A program made the position numbers and the translations under genes. 64,000 bases of DNA, from contig NZ_CP125098.1 in NCBI RefSeq assembly GCF_030020805.1, forward strand, positions 1,592,001 to 1,656,000. The letters run 5' to 3'. A model generated the notes under the pieces. The model was not told the DNA's origin. It saw only the letters and a list, made by a program, of their open reading frames with translations, and ran no database searches. Positions 36,148 through 45,017 of the stretch are shown here, piece after piece (position 1 is the stretch's first letter; every line of letters begins with the position of its first letter). The DNA comes from Paenibacillus sp. RC67 (GTDB lineage: Bacteria > Bacillota > Bacilli > Paenibacillales > NBRC-103111).

Positions 36148-37020
36148 CTACCGATCCCCGCCTCGGGTACTAAGAATAACCGAAGAGGGAGAATAGCCTC
36201 TATACTGCTTGAATTGCTTGGAGAAAGAATACGGATCAGGGTATCCGAGCAGATTAGCTAGCTCTTTCACAGAATGGTTCGAATGCTTAAGCAAGTATTC
36301 GGCATACTCCATTCTAGTTCGAATCTCATACTCCTTTAACGGCAGGCCGAAGACTTGGTGAAATAGAGCGGAGACATATTTGGGAGAGAGCGAGGCTATA
36401 TCCGCCAACTCCCGCTGACTGTATCGTTCTGCCGGATGCTCATCTATTGCTTGCTTTATTTTACTTAAGCCGGGATGTAACGGATAAGGTCGGTTCAGCC
36501 CCTCAAGCTCAAGAAGAAGAGACGCTAATGTTTCAGCGACGGCTGAATGACATAATGTTTCCTTTATAACGGATGGTTGAAGCTGGTTATACGTATGTAT
36601 CTTTTCAAAAAGCTGCTGCATGGCAAAGCCGTTACGCGGAGTAAAGTGAAGATAAAATCGATCGGCACGATCGGTTATCCATTTCTCATCCTTGGGAGCA
36701 TACAGCCTAAAACGGAGCGGAATGATCCTAAAAGGAATGTCCTTATTACGGAATGCCTGATGTCTTACCTGATTGGATATAAATAATACGTTGTTTTGTG
36801 TCAATTCAACAGCCATATCCTCCACGATATAAGTCCCGGAACCGGAGACAACGTACAGCATGTGAAAATCGTCCAGCATCCGCTCGCGAATAAGCCAATT
36901 GGTACTTACGCTCACGTTATAGCTGGCCATAATGCGAATAACATAAGCTTTGGCAAGCATCTCTCCAAGCAGCTGTTCAAGCCCTTGAACGGAGGTATAA
37001 GGAGTATACCTATTTGACAT
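36148..37020 (-). CDS. AraC-family transcriptional regulator
   Basis: A 290-aa regulator: N-terminal cupin-like ligand domain (about 30-150) and C-terminal double helix-turn-helix (about 190-285; YSQRELADIASLSPKYVSALF, then SVKELANLLGYPDPYSFSKQFKQY). ATG follows AGGAGGACAATC. Divergent from the sulfatase gene, sharing a 182-bp control region, so the sulfatase is its likely target. The ligand would be a sulfated or desulfated metabolite (inference). Confidence 0.94.
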   Translation of the reverse strand: MSNRYTPYTSVQGLEQLLGEMLAKAYVIRIMASYNVSVSTNWLIRERMLDDFHMLYVVSGSGTYIVEDMAVELTQNNVLFISNQVRHQAFRNKDIPFRIIPLRFRLYAPKDEKWITDRADRFYLHFTPRNGFAMQQLFEKIHTYNQLQPSVIKETLCHSAVAETLASLLLELEGLNRPYPLHPGLSKIKQAIDEHPAERYSQRELADIASLSPKYVSALFHQVFGLPLKEYEIRTRMEYAEYLLKHSNHSVKELANLLGYPDPYSFSKQFKQYRGYSPSSVILSTRGGDR

Positions 37021-37202
37021 GATTGTCCTCCTGCATTGGATTCAATAAAATCATCATAATGACTAGTTAGATTAACTGTCAATAAATATAAGATCAGGCT
37101 AAGTTATTGTACTTTTTTGACATGCGTTTCTGCCATTATGACATGGGATAAAAGCGATGGGTCTTGTACTCTTAAAAAAACAAAGATATAGGGAGTGACA
37201 GG

Positions 37203-38540
37203 ATGTCCAAGCAGCCTAATGTTATATTTATTATTTCTGATGATCACCGTTACAGCGCGCTTCGGTGCGCAGGGGACAAGTCTGTAAGCACACCGAATTT
37301 GGATGCACTGGCATCCATGGGGACGCGTTTCGAGCAGACGCATATTATGGGTGGGATGAGTGCGGCGCTATGCATGCCATCGCGGTCTTGCATTCTTTCG
37401 GGAGCAAGTGTTTTTCGCTGTGTTAAGGAAAATGCGCTGGATCCAGGGTTTGTCCTTTGGCCCGAGGCGATGCGTCAGGCTGGTTATTTTACCTATGGTG
37501 TCGGCAAATGGCATCATAGTACCCAGGCGTTTAATCGGTGCTTTGCCGGAGGAAGCCGTATTTTTTTCGGGGGAATGAACAGCCACTATGAAGTGCCGCT
37601 GCAGGAGTTCGATCCGACGGGAAACTATTCGAATGATCAGCGCTACACCTTGAAGGAGCATTCCACGGATATATTCACCGATGCGGCTATCCGATTCTTG
37701 GAGGAGCACGATAGCGAAATGCCGTTTGTGCTGTATTTGGCTTATACGGCGCCGCACGATCCTAGGACAGCGCCTGAGGAGTTCCGTAGTGAATATCTTG
37801 ATGAAGACATCCCACTGCCGCCGAATGCGTTACCGGTTCATCCTTTTGATAACGGGGAAATGAAGATTCGTGACGAGCAGCTGGAAGCTTGGCCGCGAAC
37901 GCCAGAAGCCGTTCAACGGCATACCGCGGATTATTATGCGATGATTACTCATATGGACGATCGAGTAGGGAAAGTAATGCAGAAGCTGGAGGAACGTGGC
38001 TTATCGGAAGATACGATCATAGTCTATACCGCGGATCATGGTCTTGCCGTAGGACAGCATGGTCTTATGGGCAAGCAAAATTTGTATGACCACAGTATTC
38101 GGGTTCCGCTTATCCTGAAAGGGAGGGGGATTTCGGAAAATAAAACCGTCTCGGGTCTGCACAGCCAGATAGATATTTATCGTACGCTTTGCGATTTAAC
38201 CGGAACCGCTGTCCCGGCTGGAGTGGAAGGGTTGTCATTGCAGCCCTATATGGTGCAGAGGGATAATGAATCATCCGCAATCCGTAAAACCGTATTTTCT
38301 GCATATAAGAACCTTCAACGTATGGTGAAAGATGAGCGTTGGAAGCTTATCTACTATATCAGCCCGGAGGACACAACAAAGGTTAAGATACAGCTCTTTG
38401 ATCTGGAGAAGGATCCATGGGAAATGGACGATGTATCAGGACTCACGGACAATACCGATAAGATGAAGGAATTACACCACGAGTTGATCCAATGGCAGAG
38501 GTGGGCAGGGGACTCTTTAGCTTTGCCACTGCCTTATTAA
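37203..38540 (+). CDS. Type I sulfatase (formylglycine-dependent)
   Basis: A 445-aa sulfate-ester hydrolase. Cys57 in the C-M-P-S-R signature is the residue converted to formylglycine; the metal-binding N-terminal Asp pair is in ISDDHRYS (13-14), and the second metal site is TADHGLAVGQHG near 280. No signal peptide is visible, so it should act in the cytoplasm on an imported sulfated compound. An anaerobic or FGE-type maturase is required and is not encoded here. ATG follows GGGAGTGACAGG. Divergent from an AraC regulator; it could supply sulfate or open sulfated glycans. Confidence 0.95.
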   Translation: MSKQPNVIFIISDDHRYSALRCAGDKSVSTPNLDALASMGTRFEQTHIMGGMSAALCMPSRSCILSGASVFRCVKENALDPGFVLWPEAMRQAGYFTYGVGKWHHSTQAFNRCFAGGSRIFFGGMNSHYEVPLQEFDPTGNYSNDQRYTLKEHSTDIFTDAAIRFLEEHDSEMPFVLYLAYTAPHDPRTAPEEFRSEYLDEDIPLPPNALPVHPFDNGEMKIRDEQLEAWPRTPEAVQRHTADYYAMITHMDDRVGKVMQKLEERGLSEDTIIVYTADHGLAVGQHGLMGKQNLYDHSIRVPLILKGRGISENKTVSGLHSQIDIYRTLCDLTGTAVPAGVEGLSLQPYMVQRDNESSAIRKTVFSAYKNLQRMVKDERWKLIYYISPEDTTKVKIQLFDLEKDPWEMDDVSGLTDNTDKMKELHHELIQWQRWAGDSLALPLPY

Positions 38541-38584
38541 GAAGAATGCTAGACACGCGGACACCGATAGGTACCGCTAAATGC

Positions 38585-38628
38585 AAAAACCGGCTTTATC
38601 TGCGTAATGCGGATAAAGCCGGTTTTTT
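38585..38628. terminator. Bidirectional terminator between sulfatase and GntR genes
   Basis: AAAAACCGGCTTTATC pairs with GATAAAGCCGGTTTTTT with a short loop; it serves the convergent genes ending at 38540 and 38655. Confidence 0.9.
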
Positions 38629-38654
38629 ACGTATGATGGGACTACAAGGCCAAT

Positions 38655-39335
38655 CTAACCGTCCAGCTGATTCCAGCGGGAGAGGGCTTCCTTCTTCATA
38701 CTTTCAATATGGGCTTGTAAAATGCCGGTAAATGAGTTCAAGTCACGTTGCTGCAACGCTTCACAAAGCCGGTTGTGGTCACTATGACGCTTCTTCGTGC
38801 TTTCCAAAGACGTGGAATAAACGACCCGCGCTAAGGTGGCGTGAGCGTTCAAGGAAGTGTAAATGGCTAAAATTTTTGTGTTACCTGTCCATTCTACGAT
38901 CGTTTGATGAAATTGCTTATCCAGCTTGCTGTACGTTTCAAATGGAAAAGGGTCGATCTCTTGATTGTTCACGAGCTCGTCCATTTCAGAGGTAATCTGC
39001 AGCAGGTCCGCTATTTGCGATTCGGATACTGTGTTGATGACCTGAGTGATTGCCCAAGTTTCTATCATGAGACGGGCAGCAAGAATTTCCACGAAATCCT
39101 TTGGGTTCGATTGGGTTACATAAGTGCCTTTACGCGGCAGAACCTCAATTAATCCATCGTGGACCAGTTGATTGAACGCATCCTTGACCGGGGAACGACT
39201 AACTCCAAATTCGGAGGCTAATTTATGAATATCCAGCTTATCACCTGGAGCATATTTTCCGCCCATAATATTTTGTCTCAATACTTTGTACACTTGCGTG
39301 GCTAATAGGGACGTTTCAACTATAGTGTTACTCAA
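38655..39335 (-). CDS. GntR-family regulator, FadR/FCD type
   Basis: A 226-aa regulator: N-terminal winged helix (about 10-75; LDIHKLASEFGVSRSPVKDAFNQL) and a helical FCD effector domain (about 85-215) of the kind that binds sugar acids or other carboxylates. TTG start with AAGAAGG 8 nt upstream. Divergent from the dehydrogenase/transporter operon at 39575; two palindromes at 39489-39518 are its probable operators. Repression relieved by a hexonate-like ligand is the usual mode (family knowledge). Confidence 0.94.
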   Translation of the reverse strand: MSNTIVETSLLATQVYKVLRQNIMGGKYAPGDKLDIHKLASEFGVSRSPVKDAFNQLVHDGLIEVLPRKGTYVTQSNPKDFVEILAARLMIETWAITQVINTVSESQIADLLQITSEMDELVNNQEIDPFPFETYSKLDKQFHQTIVEWTGNTKILAIYTSLNAHATLARVVYSTSLESTKKRHSDHNRLCEALQQRDLNSFTGILQAHIESMKKEALSRWNQLDG

Positions 39336-39446
39336 GGTTATTACCTTCTTTCCGCGTTACACCCGAGAATTCATGGTTAATAGAATTATAATTGATTTTT
39401 GCAAATTAGGTCAAACCGCATTCCGCAAATAGGCTTAAAGCAGGTA

Positions 39447-39475
39447 TTGACGAAAAGGCTTTCATGAGGTATCTT
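39447..39475 (+). promoter_or_regulatory. Sigma-A-type promoter of the sugar-acid operon
   Basis: -35 TTGACG (39447-39452), 17-bp spacer, -10 TATCTT (39470-39475). The two operators at 39489-39518 lie just downstream of the expected start point, the position of a road-block repressor. Confidence 0.55.
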
Positions 39476-39488
39476 TATTAAGCGTAAT

Positions 39489-39518
39489 ATGTAACATGTT
39501 ACATGTGATATGTCACAT
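39489..39518. promoter_or_regulatory. Two overlapping palindromic operators (putative GntR sites)
   Basis: ATGTAACATGTTACAT (39489-39504) is a perfect 16-bp palindrome. ATGTGATATGTCACAT (39503-39518) is a second one, imperfect only at its centre, sharing two bases with the first. They lie between the GntR gene and the operon it faces. Confidence 0.85.
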
Positions 39519-39574
39519 TAGATGAAATTGAAGGTACTATGCTTACGATTTTTGAACAAAAAGGAGATATTACG

Positions 39575-40588
39575 ATGAAATGTATTGTTTGCGAGCAACC
39601 AAACCAATTTACAATGACGGAAGTACCGATGCCAACGGTAAAAGCGGGTGAAGCCTTAGTTCGGATTCGCCGCGTAGGGATTTGCGGAACCGATCTTCAT
39701 GCATACCGCGGGCGTCAGCCGTTTTTTTCATACCCTAGAGTTCTTGGTCATGAGTTGGCCGGAGAAATTGTAGAAAATCATAACCCAGCCAGTGATTTGC
39801 AGCCTGGAGATCGAGTGACGGTCCTGCCTTATCTGGAATGTGGGCATTGTATTGCATGCCGTAGCGGCAAACCGAATTGCTGCGAGCAAGTGCAAGTGCT
39901 TGGTGTTCATACAGATGGCGGAATGCAGGAGTATGTATCGCTCCCAACTACACACTTGATCAAGACGAACGATATTACCCTGGATCAGGCAGCTACTGTA
40001 GAGTGCCTCAGCATTGGAGCGCATGCCGTTAGACGTGTAGCGATTCAGCCTGGAGAATATGCACTTGTGATTGGCGCAGGACCTATCGGCCTGGGTGTGA
40101 TGAATTTTGCAAAACAAGCAGGAGCCAAAGTAATCGCTTTGGATATGAATGAAGGACGGTTAGCATTTTGCTCCAAATGGGCGGATGCAGATTATACAGT
40201 CAAAGCTTCGGAAGATGCTGAGAGTCAGATTAAAGCGATTACCGAAGGTTCTTTCCCTACTGTCGTGTTTGATGCTACAGGCAGCGCAGGTTCTATGATG
40301 AATGCATTCAAATTCGTAGCTCATGGCGGCAGACTGGTATATGTAGGACTGGTTCAAGGCGATATTAGCTTCTTCGATCCAGATTTCCACAAACGCGAGA
40401 TGACGCTTCTTTCAAGCCGCAATGCTACCCGGGAAGATTTTGAGCATGTGATGAACGCGATAAGACAAGGGAATGTGGATACGGATTCCTTCATTTCTGC
40501 AAGAACGACATTTGATGAGATGATCGACGAGTTCGAAACGTTCTTGAAACCTGAGTCCAATATTATCAAAGCGGTTGTAACTTTATAA
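39575..40588 (+). CDS. Zinc-binding polyol/sugar-acid dehydrogenase (RspB/sorbitol dehydrogenase-like)
   Basis: A 337-aa medium-chain dehydrogenase. Catalytic zinc: GICGTDLHA (Cys near 37) and LGHELAGEI; structural zinc: CGHCIACRSGKPNCC near 90; NAD site GAGPIGLGVM near 165. ATG 39575 has AAAAAGGAGATATTACG before it; the frame's earlier ATG at 39539 lacks a site. In operon with an ACS-family transporter and a 2-hydroxyacid dehydrogenase, which points to oxidation of a hexonate or pentonate (for example an L-gulonate- or L-galactonate-type 5-dehydrogenase), but the substrate is inferred. Confidence 0.93.
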   Translation: MKCIVCEQPNQFTMTEVPMPTVKAGEALVRIRRVGICGTDLHAYRGRQPFFSYPRVLGHELAGEIVENHNPASDLQPGDRVTVLPYLECGHCIACRSGKPNCCEQVQVLGVHTDGGMQEYVSLPTTHLIKTNDITLDQAATVECLSIGAHAVRRVAIQPGEYALVIGAGPIGLGVMNFAKQAGAKVIALDMNEGRLAFCSKWADADYTVKASEDAESQIKAITEGSFPTVVFDATGSAGSMMNAFKFVAHGGRLVYVGLVQGDISFFDPDFHKREMTLLSSRNATREDFEHVMNAIRQGNVDTDSFISARTTFDEMIDEFETFLKPESNIIKAVVTL

Positions 40589-40629
40589 CGACTTGGTAAA
40601 AATAAGACATAATAGGGAGGACATCCACA

Positions 40630-41898
40630 ATGTTATCTAAAGGACGCGGTTTTATATTAGTGATGCTGTTTATTGCTGGGGTTATCAACTACATGGACCG
40701 CTCGGCGCTATCCATTGCGGCACCGTTCATTCAGAAGGATCTTCAGCTTGATGCAGCTCATATGGGGATGATTTTCAGTAGTTTTTTCATCGGGTATGCG
40801 ATATTTAACTTCATTGGAGGCTACGCCTCCGATTATTTCGGTGCCAAAAAGGTACTAACGACATCGATGACCTTTTGGTCCATCTTTGCCGGTGTGACGG
40901 CATTAACCTTTAACTTTATCTCGCTATTTATAGCACGCGTTTTATTTGGTATGGGAGAAGGTCCTCTTTCCGCATCCCAAAGCAAAATGGTCAACAACTG
41001 GTTTCCAAAGAAATCCCGGGCAAGAGCATTGGCCATCGCTATGGCCGGTACCTCTCTTGGGGGGGCGCTATCAGGACCGGTCGTCGGTATCGTAGCTTTG
41101 AATTGGGGCTGGAAAATTTCGTTCGTTGTCATCGCGCTTATCGGTCTGATCTGGACAGCCATTTGGGTTAAGTTCGTAAGAGAGCTTCCAAGCAACCAGG
41201 AAGTCGATGAGGAGGACGATGATGTGGTTCAAGTCAACGCACCTGTCGGCAAGTCTGGCAAAACTCCATTGTCCTTTTACTTGAAACAACCGACGGTTTT
41301 ATTTACGGCTGTCGCCTTCTTCGCTTACAACTATATTTTGTTTTTCTTTTTGACTTGGTTCCCAAGCTTTTTGATAGATGCAAGACATTTGAACGTTAAA
41401 GAAATGAGCTTTGCTACCATGATTCCTTGGACAGTAGGCTTCATTGGCTTTACCTTGGGTGGATTTATTATCGATTTTATTTATAAAAAGACAGGCAATG
41501 CATTGTTCTCCCGTAAAGTTGTATTGGTAACCTGCTTGCTCGGTTCTGCTGTAAGTATCGGATTTGCAGGCTTAGTTACTACTACTACAGGAGCCGTTAC
41601 CTTAATGGCACTGGCTGTATTCTTCCTGTATCTTACTGCTATCACTTACTGGTCTATCATTCAAGATACAGTGGAAAAGAAACGTGTGGGCGGTGTAGGC
41701 GGTTTCATGCATTTTCTTGCTAACATATCCGGTATTATCGGTCCTACAGTGACGGGTTTCATTGTTCAATCGACTGGCAAATTTACAAGTGCTTTCCTAC
41801 TAGCTGGCGGTATAGCCGTGATCGGAGCTTTATGTGTTGCCTTTTTTGTAAAACCAATTAGTGATAAAAACAATCCTGCAGCAGTGAACAATAAGTAG
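40630..41898 (+). CDS. MFS transporter, anion:cation symporter (ExuT/GudP-like) family
   Basis: A 422-aa permease with twelve helices. The N-terminal INYMDRSALSIAAPFIQKDL is the hallmark of the ACS family, which imports hexuronates, glucarate, galactonate and similar acids with protons. ATG follows a GGGAGG site at about 9-nt spacing. It lies 41 bp after the dehydrogenase gene and 25 bp before the next gene, in one operon controlled by the divergent GntR protein. Confidence 0.94.
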   Translation: MLSKGRGFILVMLFIAGVINYMDRSALSIAAPFIQKDLQLDAAHMGMIFSSFFIGYAIFNFIGGYASDYFGAKKVLTTSMTFWSIFAGVTALTFNFISLFIARVLFGMGEGPLSASQSKMVNNWFPKKSRARALAIAMAGTSLGGALSGPVVGIVALNWGWKISFVVIALIGLIWTAIWVKFVRELPSNQEVDEEDDDVVQVNAPVGKSGKTPLSFYLKQPTVLFTAVAFFAYNYILFFFLTWFPSFLIDARHLNVKEMSFATMIPWTVGFIGFTLGGFIIDFIYKKTGNALFSRKVVLVTCLLGSAVSIGFAGLVTTTTGAVTLMALAVFFLYLTAITYWSIIQDTVEKKRVGGVGGFMHFLANISGIIGPTVTGFIVQSTGKFTSAFLLAGGIAVIGALCVAFFVKPISDKNNPAAVNNK

Positions 41899-41923
41899 TG
41901 AATGCGGATAGAGGTGAATGAGT

Positions 41924-42922
41924 ATGGCCCGATTCAGAGTCGTTATTACGGACTACGAATATAACAGCCTGCAAATCGAGCGGGATGTGCTAAGACAGCT
42001 TGACGTGGAATTTATTACGGCGCAATGCAAAACGGAACAAGAGGTTATCGAAGCCGCGAAGGATGCCGACGGAATTTTGAATCAATATGCACCCATTACT
42101 GAACGTGTAATCGAGCAGCTTAACAGATGCAAGGTGATTTCCCGCTATGGCGTAGGTGTCAATACGATCGACGTGGAAGCGGCTACACGAAAGGGCATCA
42201 TTGTCGCCAATTGCACCGATTATTGCTTGGATGAAGTGGCGGATCATGCACTGGCCTTATTGTTAGCCTGCGCTCGTAAAGTATCCTTGCTCGACCGTTA
42301 TGTGAAGCGCAGCATATGGGATTATAAAAAGTCGATCCCAATCCACCGATTGAGGGGACAAGTATTGGGACTGGTCGGATTCGGTAAGATCCCTCAAAAT
42401 CTTAGCGCGAAAGCCAAGGCGTTCGGACTCCAGGTAAAAGCGTATGATCCATTCATGAGTCCTGAACTGGCTGCTCAGCATCAGGTGGAGCTTGTAGATC
42501 TGGACACCTTGTGCCAAACGGCTGATTTTATTTCCGTTCATGCGCCATTAACGAAAGATACTCAAGGTTTGATCGGAAGCAAGCAGTTCAGTCAGATGAA
42601 GCCTGAAACCGTAATCATCAATACTTCCAGAGGTCCGTTAATGGATGAGCAGGCACTTATTGAGGCGCTTCGTTCTTCGCGAATTGCTGGTGCAGGGTTG
42701 GATGTGCTGGAGAACGAGCCCATTCATCCCGATAATCCGCTGTTGAACATGGAACAGGTCATCCTCAATCCGCACGTCGCCTGGTACTCGGAAGAGTCCG
42801 AGCGAGAATTGAAGGGAAAGGTTGCCCAGAACATCGTAGATGTTCTCTCCGGCTTCTACCCTGATTATTTCTTCAACCGTGATGTCAGACATCAGGTGCA
42901 CCTTCAAGAAAAACTTAAATGA
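41924..42922 (+). CDS. D-isomer-specific 2-hydroxyacid dehydrogenase (CtBP/PGDH-like)
   Basis: A 332-aa NAD-dependent 2-hydroxyacid/2-ketoacid reductase. Rossmann motif GLVGFGKIPQNL near 150; catalytic triad Arg in NTSRGPLMDEQAL (about 232), Glu in LENEP (about 261) and His in NPHVAWYS (about 284). Two nearby ATGs exist; ATG 41924 is 8 nt after GAGGTG and is preferred over 41918. Last gene of the GntR-linked operon, followed by a terminator. Probably reduces or oxidises an intermediate of the same sugar-acid route. Confidence 0.93.
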   Translation: MARFRVVITDYEYNSLQIERDVLRQLDVEFITAQCKTEQEVIEAAKDADGILNQYAPITERVIEQLNRCKVISRYGVGVNTIDVEAATRKGIIVANCTDYCLDEVADHALALLLACARKVSLLDRYVKRSIWDYKKSIPIHRLRGQVLGLVGFGKIPQNLSAKAKAFGLQVKAYDPFMSPELAAQHQVELVDLDTLCQTADFISVHAPLTKDTQGLIGSKQFSQMKPETVIINTSRGPLMDEQALIEALRSSRIAGAGLDVLENEPIHPDNPLLNMEQVILNPHVAWYSEESERELKGKVAQNIVDVLSGFYPDYFFNRDVRHQVHLQEKLK

Positions 42923-42946
42923 AATTTAACATTATTTCATCATGAA

Positions 42947-42978
42947 AGGTCCTGCTTCCGATAGCAGGGCCATTTTTG
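42947..42978 (+). terminator. Intrinsic terminator of the sugar-acid operon
   Basis: GGTCCTGCT pairs with AGCAGGGCC around a 6-nt loop, followed by ATTTTTG. Confidence 0.88.
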
Positions 42979-43028
42979 TTATTCCGGGAAGCTCCTTGAT
43001 GTATAAGAACTATTAATATGAAAAAAAG

Positions 43029-43054
43029 TGAACTTTTTGTTTGTTTCCATCGTC
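43029..43054 (+). promoter_or_regulatory. ECF-type promoter upstream of the sigma factor gene
   Basis: TGAACT (-35) and CGTC (-10) are separated by 16 bp, matching the extracytoplasmic-function consensus (TGAAC-N16-CGTC). It indicates autoregulation of the sigma factor gene that starts about 125 bp downstream. Confidence 0.75.
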
Positions 43055-43181
43055 TATATATATCGCCTATAATTAGAGGCAAGAGAAAGAGATAAGCGGA
43101 GTGCAGGGTCATTGAGCATTAGAGCATAGTGAGGATTGAACCAATCTAGAGGATGGATCGTCCATAATTGAGGTGGCAGTA

Positions 43182-43742
43182 TTGGAATCGGAAGCAAATT
43201 TGGAATATTTGAGATATTTATCAGCAAGCTCTGATAAAAAGGCGATATTAGAAGAGCTGATGCTCGCTTACGGCAAAGATGTTTGGAATTATGCGTTTAG
43301 TATGACGCGTAAGTGGGATCAAGCCGATGACATCACTCAGGAAGTATTTATTAAGGTGTATCGTAATTTATATACATTTCGTCAAGAATCATCTGTGAAA
43401 ACATGGATTTTGACCATAACGCGCAATATGACGGTGGATTATCGAAGATCGGCCTTCTATAGGAAGGTAACCCTGATGGAATACATAGCTCCTTCGAGCA
43501 CGCAAGCGACCACGGAACAAACGGTCATTGAGCAGATGGCAGTCAACGATATGTGGAAGTGCGTACTGAAGCTGCCCGTCAAGTATCGTGAGGTGCTGAT
43601 TTTACATGGCCATTACCAGCTTTCGATGAAGGAGATTGCGCAAATCTTAGATGTTACAGAAGGAACAGTCAAGTCTAGATTGTTCCACGCCCGCAAAAAA
43701 ATGGTCAAACAGAAGGAGAATCAAAGCAATGGAGCCGATTGA
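43182..43742 (+). CDS. ECF-type RNA polymerase sigma factor
   Basis: A 186-aa sigma-70 family protein with only regions 2 and 4. Region 2: DDITQEVFIKVYRNL followed by KTWILTITRNMTVDYRR. Region 4: YREVLILHGHYQLSMKEIAQIL then TEGTVKSRLFHARKK. The frame includes GTG at 43173, but that codon lies within the TTGAGGTGG ribosome site, which is correctly spaced for TTG 43182. Its 3' end overlaps the anti-sigma start by 14 bp, so the two are translationally coupled. An ECF promoter upstream suggests positive autoregulation once released from the anti-sigma factor. Confidence 0.93.
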   Translation: MESEANLEYLRYLSASSDKKAILEELMLAYGKDVWNYAFSMTRKWDQADDITQEVFIKVYRNLYTFRQESSVKTWILTITRNMTVDYRRSAFYRKVTLMEYIAPSSTQATTEQTVIEQMAVNDMWKCVLKLPVKYREVLILHGHYQLSMKEIAQILDVTEGTVKSRLFHARKKMVKQKENQSNGAD

Positions 43743-44952
43743 CGACGAATTGAAACAAGGGATGGTTGATGGACCTCTGACCCGGCATGGATTTTCGGAT
43801 TCGTTAAAGAAGCGGATCGGGGAGCGTATAGACGAACAAGCCGGCAGGAAGAAGAAGCAGTGGTTACCTTGGAGTGCCGGTGCCTGTGCTGCTCTAGTTG
43901 CAATCGCGCTATTCTTGTCCTTCGATTGGCATAGTCCTCTTGCGGAGATTACAGCAGATGTTTCGGCGAACGAATCCTTCATTCCCAAGTCTGCGCTCCC
44001 ATTGCTGAATACGACGATCAAGGCGGACCCGATCCGGTCTGCTGTATTAATAGGTTTGAGAAAGGATCATCCTTCTGAGGGTGTCAATCCGGAATACAGT
44101 ACATACCGTACGCTGCTGGTGGCGGAGGAGCATGGAGAGCTTCGCAAAGCGGCCGAAGGCAATGGAATTTTGATGCCGTATAAAACGGAGTTTATGAGAA
44201 TTGGTCCTCAAAATATGCAAAGCGTTGATGCGACATATCAGAAGCTGGCTGTTTCCGTTGCAACCGAAAAGAATAGGAATCCAGCTCAAGAAAAGGGAAC
44301 TTCACTGCAACAGGCGAACCTGACGGAGAAGCTTGTTTTTGCTGGGAATCGGTATTTATCCGTATCCCAAACCGTACAGCAAAAAGATAAAGGCAAACAA
44401 ACGGCGCATGATTATGTGTGGGTCAAGGATGTGGAGGATTTAACAAAAACGAAGCTTTCATTCACCCTTACACCCGATAAGGAACCTCATGTTTCTTTAA
44501 ATAAGCTGTACGGCCGCTCGTTAGCCGCGGATTTGCAGGAGGAGCAAGGCGAAAGCTGGACCATTACACGTAAAGAGGGACAGTGGGTTCCTCAGGTTTC
44601 AACGTACACTCCGGGAACTGAGCTGACCCAAGCTCCACTCCAGCTAAAAGAAGTTCCATTAAAGCTGCCTGAATCAGTTGTTTCCTACGATAAGCTATCA
44701 GCAAGCTGGAGTGATATTAAGCGAACGAAACCGGATGCAGTAGATGCCTTTTCTTCGCCAAACGGGGAAATGGTCGGTATCGTGTCATCGAAGGACATTG
44801 TCGTGTATCCGTTCAATGGTCAGTTGATCCCTACACCACTGCTGTCCGTTAATCTGGCTGCCAATGAATCTATAGTCATGATACAATGGGCCGTAGACGA
44901 ACCGTTTATCGAGTTATGGAAGCAGCGTGCGAAAATATTGCTTGGGAAATGA
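43729..44952 (+). CDS. Membrane-bound anti-sigma factor (putative)
   Basis: A 407-aa protein: cytoplasmic N-terminus of about 45 residues, one membrane helix at about 47-66 (SAGACAALVAIALFLSFDW) and a 340-residue outside domain without a recognised fold. The position immediately after the ECF gene with a 14-bp overlap, and this topology, are those of anti-sigma factors such as YhdL/RsiW-like proteins; the sequence itself is not diagnostic. ATG 43729 has AAGGAGAA upstream. The outer domain may sense the inducing signal. Confidence 0.8.
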   Translation: MEPIDDELKQGMVDGPLTRHGFSDSLKKRIGERIDEQAGRKKKQWLPWSAGACAALVAIALFLSFDWHSPLAEITADVSANESFIPKSALPLLNTTIKADPIRSAVLIGLRKDHPSEGVNPEYSTYRTLLVAEEHGELRKAAEGNGILMPYKTEFMRIGPQNMQSVDATYQKLAVSVATEKNRNPAQEKGTSLQQANLTEKLVFAGNRYLSVSQTVQQKDKGKQTAHDYVWVKDVEDLTKTKLSFTLTPDKEPHVSLNKLYGRSLAADLQEEQGESWTITRKEGQWVPQVSTYTPGTELTQAPLQLKEVPLKLPESVVSYDKLSASWSDIKRTKPDAVDAFSSPNGEMVGIVSSKDIVVYPFNGQLIPTPLLSVNLAANESIVMIQWAVDEPFIELWKQRAKILLGK

Positions 44953-45017
44953 CGTTGGTTTCATAATGAATAGGAAACAATAATAGTCAGGTCGATATTG
45001 TACAGGAGCGGATAAGA

